A stretch of DNA of 32,076 nt from CAYNYI01 sp964401455 (GCA_964401455.1 CAYNYI010000019.1:1-32076), one strand, 5' to 3'. Shown: positions 15,811 through 26,182, numbered from the stretch's first letter. The notes: generated from the sequence alone by a model not told the origin. Numbers and translations are program-made.

Positions 15811-15840
15811 ATTATAACTAAAAAAGCGGAAGGATATCAA
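15811..15840 (-). promoter_or_regulatory. Predicted promoter of the hybrid histidine kinase gene
   Basis: On the minus strand TTGATA (15840-15835) and a perfect TATAAT (15816-15811) are separated by 18 bases, placing the transcript start about 30 bases before the ATG at 15774. A weak stem AAGGA/TCCTT followed by CCGCTTTTTT overlaps this site and could be a poor terminator for the gene upstream. Confidence 0.5.
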
Positions 15841-15874
15841 TCTCCTTAGTCTTTTATATTCAGAGCTGCGTATC

Positions 15875-18800
15875 TCATCTTATCAGGGTCATTTTTCTGG
15901 TTTTTGCGTAATTTCCGGTGCTGAATCTTATGAGGTATATACCGCTGGCGACGCTCCTGCCCGAGTTATTGTAGCCGCTCCATATCATGCGGTATGTTCG
16001 CCCTCTTTCGAAATCTTTTTCCGCCATCGTTTTTACAAGCCGGCCTCTGATATCATATACGTTAAGGTTTACCTTCTGTCCTCCGGTTTTAAGTCTGCCA
16101 GCCCGTGTAAATTCATATGGCAGCGTAAATTCGATTGTCGTTGAAGGGTTGAAGGGGTTCGGGTAGTTTCTCCTTATTCCGTATTCCAGTTTGAAGCGGT
16201 CAGAGAAATCCGGATCACCGGTAACAACAAGACTGTAATATTCTTCATCGCTTTGCTCTTCTGAGACAAAAACTCCCATTGTTTTCTCAAGATCATATAC
16301 TGAGCCATCTGTTCCGGTTCCTTTCACAAGGTAGGCCGACTTGCCGGCCGGGAGAGACTGGATTCCGGATATTTTTATCTCCGATTTTTTCTTTGTTCCG
16401 GTTATACGGAATTCCCACCAATGCTCGTCTTTTTCCGGTGCGCGTATATCTCTTGAGAATTCTTCAGTATTCTCATGCCAGGATGATCTTAAAAAAGCGG
16501 TTCTGAGCGCTTTGGAAGAAAAAGAGGGTGGCTTTGGACGGTCGTTTAGCGCGTCGAAGCCATCGCCTGCTCCGGGAACGACACCGGCTGTGAGGAGGTC
16601 ATCGGTATTTTCTCCGGAAACAACCGAAATGTTCAGCTGCCATTTTTCTTCTGAAACACCTCCACCTTTATAGAGTCTCCGGGCTGTTAATCCGGATGAG
16701 CTGTCATAGGATGGTTCGGCTTTAAATAAAACGGTTGTGTCAGAAGGAACCCAAACAAAATAGCCCTTCCAGGGCTCAAGGCAGTCCGCGGCTTTGGCAT
16801 ATGAACCGTTTCTATAGACGTAATATGTATGAATGGTATCTTTGTATACACTTAAAGCAAAGGGGAAAGGCGAGGCCGTCTGGTTCCAGCCGCTTTTGAA
16901 TTGCATCTGGAATAGGCTGTCGCTTATGAATGAAGCATTTGAAGTGAGAGTAATCCTTTTATCGGTATTCAACCAGTAGCTTTTTCCTCGGGCTAGTTTT
17001 GAAATTCCGGATCCGTTCTTATAACGGCCGTATTCCGGATCTTTTTCCGCTGAGGGGTCATAGATAAAAAGATCATTGTCGGATAACCCTTCAGGCTTGT
17101 TTACGGATTTGAAGGGGACAGAAACCATATGCCAGGCACTGTCTCCTCCGGCTTTCCTGCTGATAAGACCTTTCACGCTCCAGGATACCGTTGACGGATC
17201 CGATAAACCTCCTCGTGAATCTTCCGCGGTCGCCAGAAGCGAATACTGACCATCGTAGAGGTTCCTGAACTCCGAAACTATTTTTACCGATGAAGAGTCT
17301 TTGTTATACACTTTCCCGGAAACAGAGGCTGTGTCAATAGGAGTGCCGTTCTTCGAGATAATAAATATGGCGCCTGCAGTGCTGTCGGCGGGATCGTTGC
17401 GTTTTCCGTTATCTTTCCTGCTGACTGCGTAGTCCGGATCTGTAACGGAATACTCCGCCCGTAATGCGCCGTAAAGGGTGTCGAGTTTTACAAGAGTTAT
17501 TTCCGGAGGATCATCTGTATTTCTTACAAAAATGGAACACTGTTTAGAAGCGCTGAGACCACCGGAGTCGGAAACCGTAAGTATTAAAGAATGCAATCCT
17601 ATATCCGCGTTATCGGGTTTCCATTTCAGTATCGCTGTAACACGGGAACTGTCTTCTTCTGTGTATGTTTTTACCGGATTTCCGAAAAGGCTGAATTGTT
17701 CCGCCTCAAAAAGCAGACTGTCATTGGGGTCTTCGTCCGATACTTTCAGGGTGCAGAGCGCTATTGAGTCCTCGTCCACACTGTCGGGCATATAGAAATA
17801 ATTTATAACAGGTCGGTCATTTGTATTCAGAACTTTTATTGCTATATCTTTCTCAGCTGTGTCAATTCCGTCAGAAGCGAGGAATTTAACAGTGTAAGAA
17901 CCTACATCATTTTGAAGCGGCATCCATTCCAGAGAACCTTCTGAAGAGCTGAATGTCAGCTTTGACGAAAGGGTGCCTTCAATACCGAATACGATATTAT
18001 CCCCGTCCGCGTCGGAGGCTTTCAGAGTGTCTCTGAAAAGTATATCCTCCATTAGCTGAATGTCAGTCAGGGAAATAAATTCCGGCGGGTTGTTTTTCTT
18101 GATATAAAGACCATATTCAATCGTATCCGAAAGCTCTCCGTCCGAGACAATTAAAAGGAAATCATATGTTATATCTCTGTCTGTCTTTGAAGGCTGATAA
18201 TGCATGGCGCCTTCTTTTTCATCAATAGTCATTCCTGAAGGCTTGTTGCCCGAAACCGTATATGTCAGGGTGTCGTCAAAATCCATATCGGAAGCTATTA
18301 CGGTATCCCTGAATTCTTCCGCTGAACTTATAGTGTCGAATGCGGCTTCTTTGCTGAAAACGGGCGCCCGGTTTTTACTGATATAAATCGAGTAATTCAC
18401 CGTGTCATAAAGATCACCGTCAGAGGCGGTGAACAGAAAATCGAATGTACTCCCGCGCAGGTCTTTTCCGGGATCCAGGGAGATTGTTCCGTCATCTGCA
18501 CCGTAAATTAATTCATCCGGATAATTACCGCTTATTGAATAAGTGACCGCATCCGCATCGGGATCGGAAGATTCGAGAGTGTCAAGGAATATTTCCGATG
18601 ATGAGATTGTGTCCGTAATGTCTCCGGAAGTAAAAACAGGAGGATTGTTCTTAATAACCGGCCGGGAGTCCGTTTTTACAGAATCCGCCGATGAGGCGTC
18701 AAAGGAAGCGTAATTTCCGGAAGAGTCTTTAACGAAAGCAGAAAAGTAATACATTTTGTCGGGCAGAAGCCCTTCAGCGGTATCGGAGCTTATGTCCATC

Positions 18801-21800
18801 GCGAACGGACCGAATGAAACGGTTCCTGATCCATCATGCGATGCGGGCAGTGAAGATTCGCTCATAAGAATCAGGATACTTTCGGCGTCTGAAGCGGTTA
18901 TCTGCCCCGGCTGCCAGGCAAGCGCTATGCGCGAAGTGTCAAGGGCGGTCGCGGAAAGGGTAATCGCGTTGTCCGGAGGGGTTAAGTCCGGGATATCCAC
19001 ATTGCCCTGCGAAGACGATCCGATTTCTGCCCAGTTGCCTGAGCTGTCTTTTACAAAAACTCCGAAATAAAGGGTCTTTTTGTCTCCCAGTCCATAGACG
19101 GTATCAGAACACGCGTCCGCGGGCAGCGTGCTCCAAAGATTTCCGGAAGTAAGATCGGAAGGATATGTGCCGTCTTCAGATACTCTGACCATAAGACTTT
19201 CGGCATCTGCGGAGACGGAAGGCGTCCATGAAATAATTGCTGAATCTCCGTTCAGATTGGAGGCTGAAAAGCCGGTTACATTCTCCGGTATGGTATAATC
19301 AGGAACCGTCACAGAATCCCGGGCGCCTGATGAGGCCGGACTCATATTTCCCGCCGAATCATACACAAAGAAGCCGAAATGATATGTTGCTTTCTCGGTA
19401 AAACCGCCGATTGTGTCTATATTGTCTGTTACTGAATAAACATTCCAGTTTACTGCGTCGGCTTCGTTAGAAGGATATGTTCCATCGGTCCGGTAGCCCG
19501 CTTTCACGTGGTTTGCGTCAGAAGACGCTGACGGAGACCAGGTAAATATAAGGCTGTCTTTGCTGTAGTGAGATACAGACAATCCGGTTATATTCTCCGG
19601 AGGAGTATTGTCTGGTTTGCTGATTGTTATTATCTGGCCGGAAGGAACGATATTGCCAAAAGACGCATCAGAATTTTTGTCAACCTTAATATTTCCCGGA
19701 AAGACTGTCTCAATATCTATATTTGGCGCGGACTGCGAAAGACCGAAACGAACCGTATATTTTGTTCCGTCCGTATGTCTTGAACCGAGAATGTTCGTTG
19801 TTCCGGCTTCATAAATATTGATTCCTGTACCGTGTGCATTTTGCCGGCCGCCGTATCCGGCTGCTTTAACATAAACCGATTTTCCGCCATTAGATATTTT
19901 GTTTTCAAAAAGCAAATTCGGAGGATTATAAAGCATCATGTAAATATCAAGATCACCGTCATTATCATAATCTATCGGCAACGCTCCATTTTGAGAAGAC
20001 CCTGAAGTTTCGTCTTCGACTCCCGCAAAAGAAGCGCACTGGGTAAAAGTGCCGCCATCGTTCATAAGAAAGACATTTGTCGTGGTGTTAATGACAAAGA
20101 TATCTTCGTAACCGTTATTATCAAAATCTCCCGAAACCGCGTAAACCGCCGTTCCCGAATTCCCGGCACCGAGCATTGAGCTCATGTCGCTGAAATTTCC
20201 GCTTCCGTCTCCTTCGTACAGCAAATCACTTCCTGAACCTGTAGCGAAATATATATCGGTATTTCCGTCATTGTTATAGTCGAGAAGGAGGGCGTCCTGT
20301 ACATTGGTCATGGAAGAAATTCCGGAAGAACCGTTACGTGTAAATGTGCCGTCTCCGCTTCCCGTATAGATGTAATTGCTTCCCATGTCGCCCGTGATTA
20401 GAAGGTCCAGATGACCGTCATCATTGAAATCAGCAGCTTTTGCATCAAGGGTATTATCCAGCCATTCATCCTGAGGCACAGCAGAAGCGGTAATATCAGT
20501 AAATGTACCGTCGCCGTTGTTTTTATAGAGCACATCATTGTCTCCGGCATTTCCGACAAAGAGGTCAAGATCTTCATCATTGTCCATATCAAAAAATACC
20601 GCGCAATGAGTGGCTTTCGTGTATCCGGTCCCGCTTGAAGACGTAACGTCGGTGAAAGTTCCGTCCCCGTTATTTTTATATAGAGTATTGCTTCCTGCGG
20701 AGAAATTGGCATCACAGGTATATACGTCTATATAACCGTCATTATTGTAATCGCCCCAGGCCGCTTCATAATTCATACCGGACGAAGAAACACCCGCGGA
20801 GGAAGAAACATCCGTAAAAGTTCCGTCCCCGTTGTTTTTATAAAGGATATCTGTTCCATTTCTGGCCAGATATATGTCTTCATATCCGTCGTTGTTGTAG
20901 TCGGCGGCAGCGGCGCCGTAGCTGTTAATTCCGGTACCCGGAGCATCTATTCCGGCTGAGGATGAAGATACCTTTTTTAAAAGTGTCGATGAGTCCGATG
21001 CCAAAGGAGTTATAGTGCTCCAGTTGCCGGTGGAATCTTTTACGGCAAGTATAAAATAATGCAGGGTTTTTGCCGAAGAGACAGTAACCGTATGTTCTGT
21101 GACCGTAAGATCGAATCTTCCGGCCTCTGTTCCGCCTTCGGCTGCCGTAGGAAAAGCAATAGTACTGTACCAGATACCTACGCTATCCGCGTCTGTTGAA
21201 TCTATCATAGAAGGGTTCCATGATAGACTTACCTTGTCGAGAGCCGTTGCTTTGGCTGTAAGCGTCATGTCATTATCCGGAGGCGTTTCATCAAAATCCC
21301 AGTTTATATTTCCGCCCGCATTGGAGCAGTTTGCGTCCGGTGTTCCTTTACTGCCTCCCGACGCGTCGCAGTTTCCGATATTCGCATAGCTTGCGGTAAG
21401 AGAGCCTGCGGTGTTTATATACCAGACTGATGATGGATTCATGTTAAGCAGGTTGCCGTCTTGTCCGGTAAAAGAAGCATTTCCGGAAACGTTAATTGTA
21501 ACACCTTCATGCCCGGTAAAAGAAGATGAAGTACCGTTCGTAACAGAGAAATCTCCATATGATTCCGCGTTATAGCTGTAAAAATCCACTGTTCCCGAAG
21601 ACTGTGAAAAGCCCATAGCCGAGAATGCTCCGCCTGAGCGTAAAGTGTCGGATCCGGTATATGAAACCAAGGGTAGAGTGTCGGAGGCCGGCGGGGTAAG
21701 AACCTGTAAAGATGATCCGCTAAAATCAATAGAACCGGTTCCCGGTATCAAGTCGCTGATAAAGGAGAAATCGGCATTACCGGCTAGGCTGAGTGCAGAG

Positions 21801-24800
21801 CTTCCGAAGCCCAGAACAGCTCCGCCTGATGACGAAGACAAAGCATCAGCGTTGTGCGTAAGCCCTGTTCCGAGATCAAGCGTACCGTCCGCGAGCATTA
21901 TGGAACTTGCTCCCGAAAGATTTCCGGTGAGGGTCCAGTATCCGCCCGATCCCCAGACTGTAATTCCGTTGTATACCGAAGCTCCCGGGTTTATGCTGTG
22001 GCTTCCTGAAGTTCCGTCAAATTCAATACTTCCTCCGTTGTGGACGAAGCTGCCGTTGTTCGAAAAACCGCCAGAAACCGAAATAGTTGATGAAGGAGCG
22101 CTTAGCGAGGCCCCGGAGGAAATGCTTATGTCTCCGTCTATATTCGCGCTTATGCCCGAAAGGTCAAGGTTTCCTGTGAGGACCTGTATTCCGGCGGCTT
22201 TAAGCTCATTCGTTACCGCCTGGGTGCCGCCGCTTCCGTTCTGTTTTATCACAGGGAGGATTGACGAAGAATGCGGTGTCAGCTTTTGGGCGATTCCGGC
22301 CTGGAACTCCAGGGTACCGCTATTGGCCGTTATTGTTCCGCCTGAGGAACCGAAATCCGCGTCTCCGATAAGAGTAAGCGTATATGAGGAAAAATCGAAA
22401 TCACCGGTATAACCGGTAAAGAACACAATGTCTTTAACGGAGACGGATGCGTCGAGTATGCAGTTTTTAGTTGAAGTCGCGTCAAAAACAACTGAATCTG
22501 AAGAGGAGGGCGCTGCATCCCCGTCCCAGTTAGCGGCTGTACTCCAGTAGTTATCGGCGCCGCCGCCGTCCCACACCTTGTATATAAGTGTCGCGGAGGC
22601 TCCGGACGAAAGATCTGATTCCGTGGCCATATCAACGCTGTTTCGGCTTTTCGTCTGAAAAGAATATTGGGATACCGGAGAGGAAAGACCGGTTACAGTT
22701 ATTGTTCCCCATGTCGCTGCGGTCTGCCAGTATTCTGTTGAACCGACTGTCCCGTCGGATTGGACCCAATTGAATCCTCCGACCGAGGGAGTTACATAGA
22801 TTGCGTATTCTAACCCTGAAGCGGCGGATGCATTCGGGTTTACCGTTGCATCTACTGTTGCGGTTGTTGCGTTAGTTAGGGATGGAGCGGCAGGGGTATA
22901 TGGCTTTACGTATGCGAATGCGGTGTTTTCGCTTGTGAAAGAATTTCCGTAAGCATCAGTATGAACACAGCGTATTCCGCTGAAATAATCGTCTCCGTTT
23001 ATTTCCGGGACTGTAATATTTACAGAAGAGGGGTCCTGTACTCCCGCGTCTCCTGCGGTACCGGCATCATAACCTCCGGTATTAAGCTCATAATAATATG
23101 TATTGCTGCCCGGGTTTGTTTCCGTAAAAGCCGCGTCAAGAGTTATCGATGTCCCCGCGACAGGAGAAGTTGTAAAAGCGGCTTGTGTCGCCTCGACCGG
23201 GGCCTTAGTGTCTATAACAAGGCTGTTGGAAGCCATTGTAATAGCCGCCGTGCTCTGGAGCCCGTACCCGTCATCCGCATTAATGCGGATATTATAATTG
23301 CCCGCATCAATTCCTGAACCAAGCTCGGTGAGGGCGTTCCAGGTAATCTGGCGGTCTGTTACAGAACTTGTCGCGTCCACAGACGCCCCGGCATCTCCGC
23401 TGACAGAAGAAGCTGTCATCCATGAAGAACCGTCATAATATTCAACCGAAACAGAAACAGTTGACTGCTCCCCGTCGGAGACTTCATAATCTATATCGAC
23501 AATACCGCTGCCGTCTGTGCGTTGAGAGGCGTTTATATTCGCCGCGCCGGAAAGTCCGGTGAGAACCGGCGGATCATTGAAATCCCAGTTCAAATTTCCT
23601 CCGGCATCGGTACAGTTGGTGTCGGGAACGCCCATGCTTCCACCTGATGCATCGCAGTTGCCTATATTGGCGTAGCTCGCGGTAAGTGTTCCGGTAGTAT
23701 TGATATACCATGCTGAGGCCGGGTTCATGTTTAAAAGATTTCCGCTCTGGCCCGTAAAATATCCGTTGCCGCCGACTATAAGTACGGAACCATCCAGACC
23801 AGAGAATGAAGTAGAAGTTCCATTGGTTACGCTAATATCTCCGCTTGAATTTATTCCGTACCCTCCCATATCAAGAGTTCCGGATGACATGGAGAACGAA
23901 GAAGTGCGAAGTGTATCTGCCGCAATTGTGAGAGTTCCCGACCCAGTCTTGCTTATTGGGGGTAGTTCTGAAGTATGGGGGGTCAATGTTGCCATAGAAG
24001 TATTAGCGAATTCTATAGATCCGGTGCCGGGCGTAATTATAGCCACCTGTCCGAAATAAGCGTCACTCGTAAGATTTAAAACAGAACTGCCAAAATCAAG
24101 GAGACCTGTACCCATTGACGTTGTAAAACTGTCTATTATATGGGTATTGGCCGTACCCAGCTTGAGTGTGCCTTCAGAAAGCTCCAGATCTGCGGCGGAT
24201 GCAAGAGAACTTGTCAATGTCCAGGTACCGCCCGAGCCCCATATATGCATCGTGTTGACCGCTGCTCCGCCCATATCTATATTAAACGATCCTGTTGTTC
24301 CGTCAAATTCTATGTCTCCGCCGTTGTGAGTAAATGTACCGGCATTACTGAAGCCTCCCGCGACCTTAAAGGTCTTTGCCGCCCCCGGCGCGCTTAAAGA
24401 AGCTCCGGCTCCTACCGAAACATTTCCGTTAACATCAATGTTGCCGGCGGAAGCGGAAAGAGAACCTCCGGTAAGAGCCAGGTCGCCCGAAGTATTCAAA
24501 GTAATTGAATTTGCAGATATATCGAAGTCTCCTGCTGAAATTGAGAGAGAGGCGGCAGTGAGGGGATTTGTTGCAACCACTGTACCGCCGCTTCCGCTCT
24601 GGGTAACTGCGGGAAGAGTATTTCCGGAGGGAGGTATAAGACTCTGGGAAACCGTACCGATAAAATCTATGCCGCCTGTAGAGGGAGTTATCGTTCCTCC
24701 GGTCTGGAAATCAGCGTTTTTCTCAATCGAGAGAATATATGATCCGAAATCAAATCCGTATGTGTGCCCCGAATTAAAAAGCATGCTCCCGACAGTCGCG

Positions 24801-26182
24801 TTTTGGTCAAGAAGACAGGCACCTGCGCCGGTACCATCGAAAACTACCGAGTCACCCGATTTTGGTGTCTCGTTAGGATGCCAGTTCGCGGCATTGCTCC
24901 ATGCCGATACCGAGGCACCGTAATCCCATCTTTTGAAGGAATAGGAGATGGTCTGGAAAATTCTGTCATTTGTTCCGTCCGACTGCGCAAATACGCACAG
25001 CGCATTGTCATCAAGGGTATAAGCTACTGCCGGGCTTGTGGCAGCGTTTGTATTTGCGTCTATAAGTAACGGGCCGGACCATGCCGCGCCGTCGTATTGA
25101 TTGGTGTAAATCCTGCTGTTTTCCCTGAAAACCGCGGTAACTTTTCCGCTTTTGTTTACGGTCAGTTTCGGTGTGTAAGCCGATCCTGTGTTTGCGTCTA
25201 TCTCCGCCCTGGTTTCCCAGGCGCTGCCGCTATACTTAATCGCGAAAATGCTCTGCCCCCCGTCGTTCTGGCTGTAAACAGCCATATAAGCGCCGCCTCC
25301 CAGATGTTTTATTTCCGGAGCCAGGATGTTTGAACCCGCTCCTGTGTCAACAGAAATGATTCCTCCCCAGCCCGAATTATAGAAATGTGAATACAGATTG
25401 CTGTTTTCTTCGTAAAGCGCTACAGCCTTACCTGTTCCATCCATCGCTACTGCAGGGTCAGAAGCATGAGTCGCTGTACTGCTTAAAAACTCGGCGCCCA
25501 CCCAGCTTGAACCGTTCCATCTGTTTGCCGCGATTCTCTGTTTTGATACACTCCCGTCATTCTGTATAAATACCGAAAAAGCCGCGCCCGAAGCATCGAA
25601 TGCAACTTTCGGCTCGCTTGCATAAGTCCCGTTTGTCGCATCCGAAATTTTATAAGCGGTCTCCCAGGAACCGATATATCTTTTAGCGTAAACCGCATTC
25701 TGAGTACCGTCATTCTGCTGCCAGACCGCAAAAGCGTGGCCTCCGCTATTTCGTACAGCGAGATCCGGGGAGGCGGCCGCGAATCCGTTACTCATATCCA
25801 GAGTGGTGGGGGCACTCCAGGAAGTGCCGTTGTATGCGGATTCTCTGAGACGATTCAGAGAGCCGTCATAGCGTAGATATATCAAAAGGTATTCCCCCGC
25901 TCCTAAAGATATCAACCTTGGAGAAAGTGCATTTTGGCCCGTTCCTGAAATCGCGACAGGTGCCTGCCATCCGGTTAAAAGATCGTATTTCGAGGCATAA
26001 ACAAGATCATTTGTTCCGTCTGACTGGATAAAGACAGCCATTGCTTCGCCTGTTGTTGTATCGCCGGCTATTTGAGGCGTCTTGGCCATATTGGTATTAA
26101 AGTCGGCAGTAAGCGGTGTTGTCCATTTTGCCTCGGCGTAAAAGCTGAAAATAAAGAATGCGGCTAATGCGGCTTTTATCAT
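15875..26182 (-). CDS. Giant secreted multidomain surface protein with T9SS-type C-terminal sorting domain
   Basis: This 3435-residue protein begins with a signal peptide (MIKAALAAFFIFSFYAEA, cleavage likely before KW). Residues 20-410 carry repeated propeller-like blades with Asn/Asp-Gly turns (VFIQSDGTND, VWQQNDGTQN). Two copies of a long repeat unit follow at about 416-867 and 1202-1631, each opening with a WSxAANW/DSVVFD block. Seven FG-GAP/VCBS repeats (about 1745-2100) have DYNNDGYEDIY-type calcium loops, then an ASPIC/UnbV-like segment, fibronectin-III-like domains (about 2190-2505, PPENITGLSVSHYSKDS), cadherin/He_PIG-like domains (about 2510-2990, SSDPDADAVTYSISGN) and a C-terminal module. 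It ends in NYPNPFNPSTTIEFTLP (from about 3339), VYDIRGRLVKTM and SGIYLIRFSTG, the FlgD-like/T9SS type A sorting signature. AAAGAGGTC lies four bases before the ATG. It is probably exported and anchored or released at the cell surface, for adhesion or matrix. No secretion genes are in the window. Confidence 0.9.
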   Translation of the reverse strand: MIKAALAAFFIFSFYAEAKWTTPLTADFNTNMAKTPQIAGDTTTGEAMAVFIQSDGTNDLVYASKYDLLTGWQAPVAISGTGQNALSPRLISLGAGEYLLIYLRYDGSLNRLRESAYNGTSWSAPTTLDMSNGFAAASPDLAVRNSGGHAFAVWQQNDGTQNAVYAKRYIGSWETAYKISDATNGTYASEPKVAFDASGAAFSVFIQNDGSVSKQRIAANRWNGSSWVGAEFLSSTATHASDPAVAMDGTGKAVALYEENSNLYSHFYNSGWGGIISVDTGAGSNILAPEIKHLGGGAYMAVYSQNDGGQSIFAIKYSGSAWETRAEIDANTGSAYTPKLTVNKSGKVTAVFRENSRIYTNQYDGAAWSGPLLIDANTNAATSPAVAYTLDDNALCVFAQSDGTNDRIFQTISYSFKRWDYGASVSAWSNAANWHPNETPKSGDSVVFDGTGAGACLLDQNATVGSMLFNSGHTYGFDFGSYILSIEKNADFQTGGTITPSTGGIDFIGTVSQSLIPPSGNTLPAVTQSGSGGTVVATNPLTAASLSISAGDFDISANSITLNTSGDLALTGGSLSASAGNIDVNGNVSVGAGASLSAPGAAKTFKVAGGFSNAGTFTHNGGDIEFDGTTGSFNIDMGGAAVNTMHIWGSGGTWTLTSSLASAADLELSEGTLKLGTANTHIIDSFTTSMGTGLLDFGSSVLNLTSDAYFGQVAIITPGTGSIEFANTSMATLTPHTSELPPISKTGSGTLTIAADTLRTSSFSMSSGTLDMGGYGINSSGDISVTNGTSTSFSGLDGSVLIVGGNGYFTGQSGNLLNMNPASAWYINTTGTLTASYANIGNCDASGGSMGVPDTNCTDAGGNLNWDFNDPPVLTGLSGAANINASQRTDGSGIVDIDYEVSDGEQSTVSVSVEYYDGSSWMTASSVSGDAGASVDATSSVTDRQITWNALTELGSGIDAGNYNIRINADDGYGLQSTAAITMASNSLVIDTKAPVEATQAAFTTSPVAGTSITLDAAFTETNPGSNTYYYELNTGGYDAGTAGDAGVQDPSSVNITVPEINGDDYFSGIRCVHTDAYGNSFTSENTAFAYVKPYTPAAPSLTNATTATVDATVNPNASAASGLEYAIYVTPSVGGFNWVQSDGTVGSTEYWQTAATWGTITVTGLSSPVSQYSFQTKSRNSVDMATESDLSSGASATLIYKVWDGGGADNYWSTAANWDGDAAPSSSDSVVFDATSTKNCILDASVSVKDIVFFTGYTGDFDFSSYTLTLIGDADFGSSGGTITANSGTLEFQAGIAQKLTPHSSSILPVIKQNGSGGTQAVTNELKAAGIQVLTGNLDLSGISANIDGDISISSGASLSAPSSTISVSGGFSNNGSFVHNGGSIEFDGTSGSHSINPGASVYNGITVWGSGGYWTLTGNLSGASSIMLADGTLDLGTGLTHNADALSSSSGGAVLGFGSSALSLAGNADFSFISDLIPGTGSIDFSGSSLQVLTPPASDTLPLVSYTGSDTLRSGGAFSAMGFSQSSGTVDFYSYNAESYGDFSVTNGTSSSFTGHEGVTINVSGNASFTGQDGNLLNMNPSSVWYINTAGSLTASYANIGNCDASGGSKGTPDANCSNAGGNINWDFDETPPDNDMTLTAKATALDKVSLSWNPSMIDSTDADSVGIWYSTIAFPTAAEGGTEAGRFDLTVTEHTVTVSSAKTLHYFILAVKDSTGNWSTITPLASDSSTLLKKVSSSSAGIDAPGTGINSYGAAAADYNNDGYEDIYLARNGTDILYKNNGDGTFTDVSSSAGVSSSGMNYEAAWGDYNNDGYIDVYTCDANFSAGSNTLYKNNGDGTFTDVTSSSGTGYTKATHCAVFFDMDNDEDLDLFVGNAGDNDVLYKNNGDGTFTDITASAVPQDEWLDNTLDAKAADFNDDGHLDLLITGDMGSNYIYTGSGDGTFTRNGSSGISSMTNVQDALLLDYNNDGNTDIYFATGSGSDLLYEGDGSGNFSDMSSMLGAGNSGTAVYAVSGDFDNNGYEDIFVINTTTNVFLMNDGGTFTQCASFAGVEDETSGSSQNGALPIDYDNDGDLDIYMMLYNPPNLLFENKISNGGKSVYVKAAGYGGRQNAHGTGINIYEAGTTNILGSRHTDGTKYTVRFGLSQSAPNIDIETVFPGNIKVDKNSDASFGNIVPSGQIITISKPDNTPPENITGLSVSHYSKDSLIFTWSPSASSDANHVKAGYRTDGTYPSNEADAVNWNVYSVTDNIDTIGGFTEKATYHFGFFVYDSAGNMSPASSGARDSVTVPDYTIPENVTGFSASNLNGDSAIISWTPSVSADAESLMVRVSEDGTYPSDLTSGNLWSTLPADACSDTVYGLGDKKTLYFGVFVKDSSGNWAEIGSSSQGNVDIPDLTPPDNAITLSATALDTSRIALAWQPGQITASDAESILILMSESSLPASHDGSGTVSFGPFAMDISSDTAEGLLPDKMYYFSAFVKDSSGNYASFDASSADSVKTDSRPVIKNNPPVFTSGDITDTISSSEIFLDTLESSDPDADAVTYSISGNYPDELIYGADDGTISLDPGKDLRGSTFDFLFTASDGDLYDTVNYSIYISKNRAPVFSKEAAFDTISSAEEFRDTVIASDMDFDDTLTYTVSGNKPSGMTIDEKEGAMHYQPSKTDRDITYDFLLIVSDGELSDTIEYGLYIKKNNPPEFISLTDIQLMEDILFRDTLKASDADGDNIVFGIEGTLSSKLTFSSSEGSLEWMPLQNDVGSYTVKFLASDGIDTAEKDIAIKVLNTNDRPVINYFYMPDSVDEDSIALCTLKVSDEDPNDSLLFEAEQFSLFGNPVKTYTEEDSSRVTAILKWKPDNADIGLHSLILTVSDSGGLSASKQCSIFVRNTDDPPEITLVKLDTLYGALRAEYSVTDPDYAVSRKDNGKRNDPADSTAGAIFIISKNGTPIDTASVSGKVYNKDSSSVKIVSEFRNLYDGQYSLLATAEDSRGGLSDPSTVSWSVKGLISRKAGGDSAWHMVSVPFKSVNKPEGLSDNDLFIYDPSAEKDPEYGRYKNGSGISKLARGKSYWLNTDKRITLTSNASFISDSLFQMQFKSGWNQTASPFPFALSVYKDTIHTYYVYRNGSYAKAADCLEPWKGYFVWVPSDTTVLFKAEPSYDSSSGLTARRLYKGGGVSEEKWQLNISVVSGENTDDLLTAGVVPGAGDGFDALNDRPKPPSFSSKALRTAFLRSSWHENTEEFSRDIRAPEKDEHWWEFRITGTKKKSEIKISGIQSLPAGKSAYLVKGTGTDGSVYDLEKTMGVFVSEEQSDEEYYSLVVTGDPDFSDRFKLEYGIRRNYPNPFNPSTTIEFTLPYEFTRAGRLKTGGQKVNLNVYDIRGRLVKTMAEKDFERGRTYRMIWSGYNNSGRSVASGIYLIRFSTGNYAKTRKMTLIR
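19895..20950 (-). repeat. Seven FG-GAP/VCBS repeats encoding a calcium-loop beta-propeller
   Basis: Within the giant gene, seven consecutive units each carry a DxDxDG-like loop: DYNNDGYEDIY, DYNNDGYIDVY, DMDNDEDLDLF, DFNDDGHLDLL, DYNNDGNTDIY, DFDNNGYEDIF and DYDNDGDLDIY. Most are followed by a YKNNGDGTFTD-type strand. Seven blades are what an integrin-like propeller needs. The loops match EF-hand-like calcium sites. Confidence 0.85.
21291..22577 (-). repeat. Second copy of the long internal duplication in the giant protein
   Basis: Residues about 1202-1631 repeat the layout of residues about 416-867 (nt 23578-24937). Matching landmarks in order are WSTAANW and DSVVFDAT, SYTLTLIGDADF, LTPHSSSILPVIKQNGSGGT, GGFSNNGSFVHNGGSIEFDG, GSIDFSG, DISVTNGTS-like, GQDGNLLNMNPSSVWYINT, SLTASYANIGNCDASGGS and NINWDF. 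The near-identical end blocks (LLNMNP..WYINT..LTASYANIGNCDASGGS) suggest a fairly recent duplication or gene conversion. The unit is beta-rich with Asn/Gly/Ser and may form a beta-helix-like rod. Confidence 0.8.
23578..24937 (-). repeat. First copy of the long internal duplication in the giant protein
   Basis: Residues about 416-867 open with WDYGASVSAWSNAANWHP and DSVVFDGTG and end with SYANIGNCDASGGS and NLNWDF. Inside, shorter units recur (GSIEFANT, TLTPHTSELPPISKTGSG, GISS/DISVTNGTS), so the copy is itself built of smaller beta-strand repeats. It is parallel to the copy at 21291-22577, and the two are separated by about 335 residues of Ig-like sequence. Confidence 0.8.

Noticed and set aside
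21645..22412. Open frame of 255 codons on the plus strand
   Set aside because: It lies wholly antisense inside the giant surface-protein gene, has no RBS, and its Pro/Ser-rich composition is the shadow of the Gly/Ser-rich coding strand.
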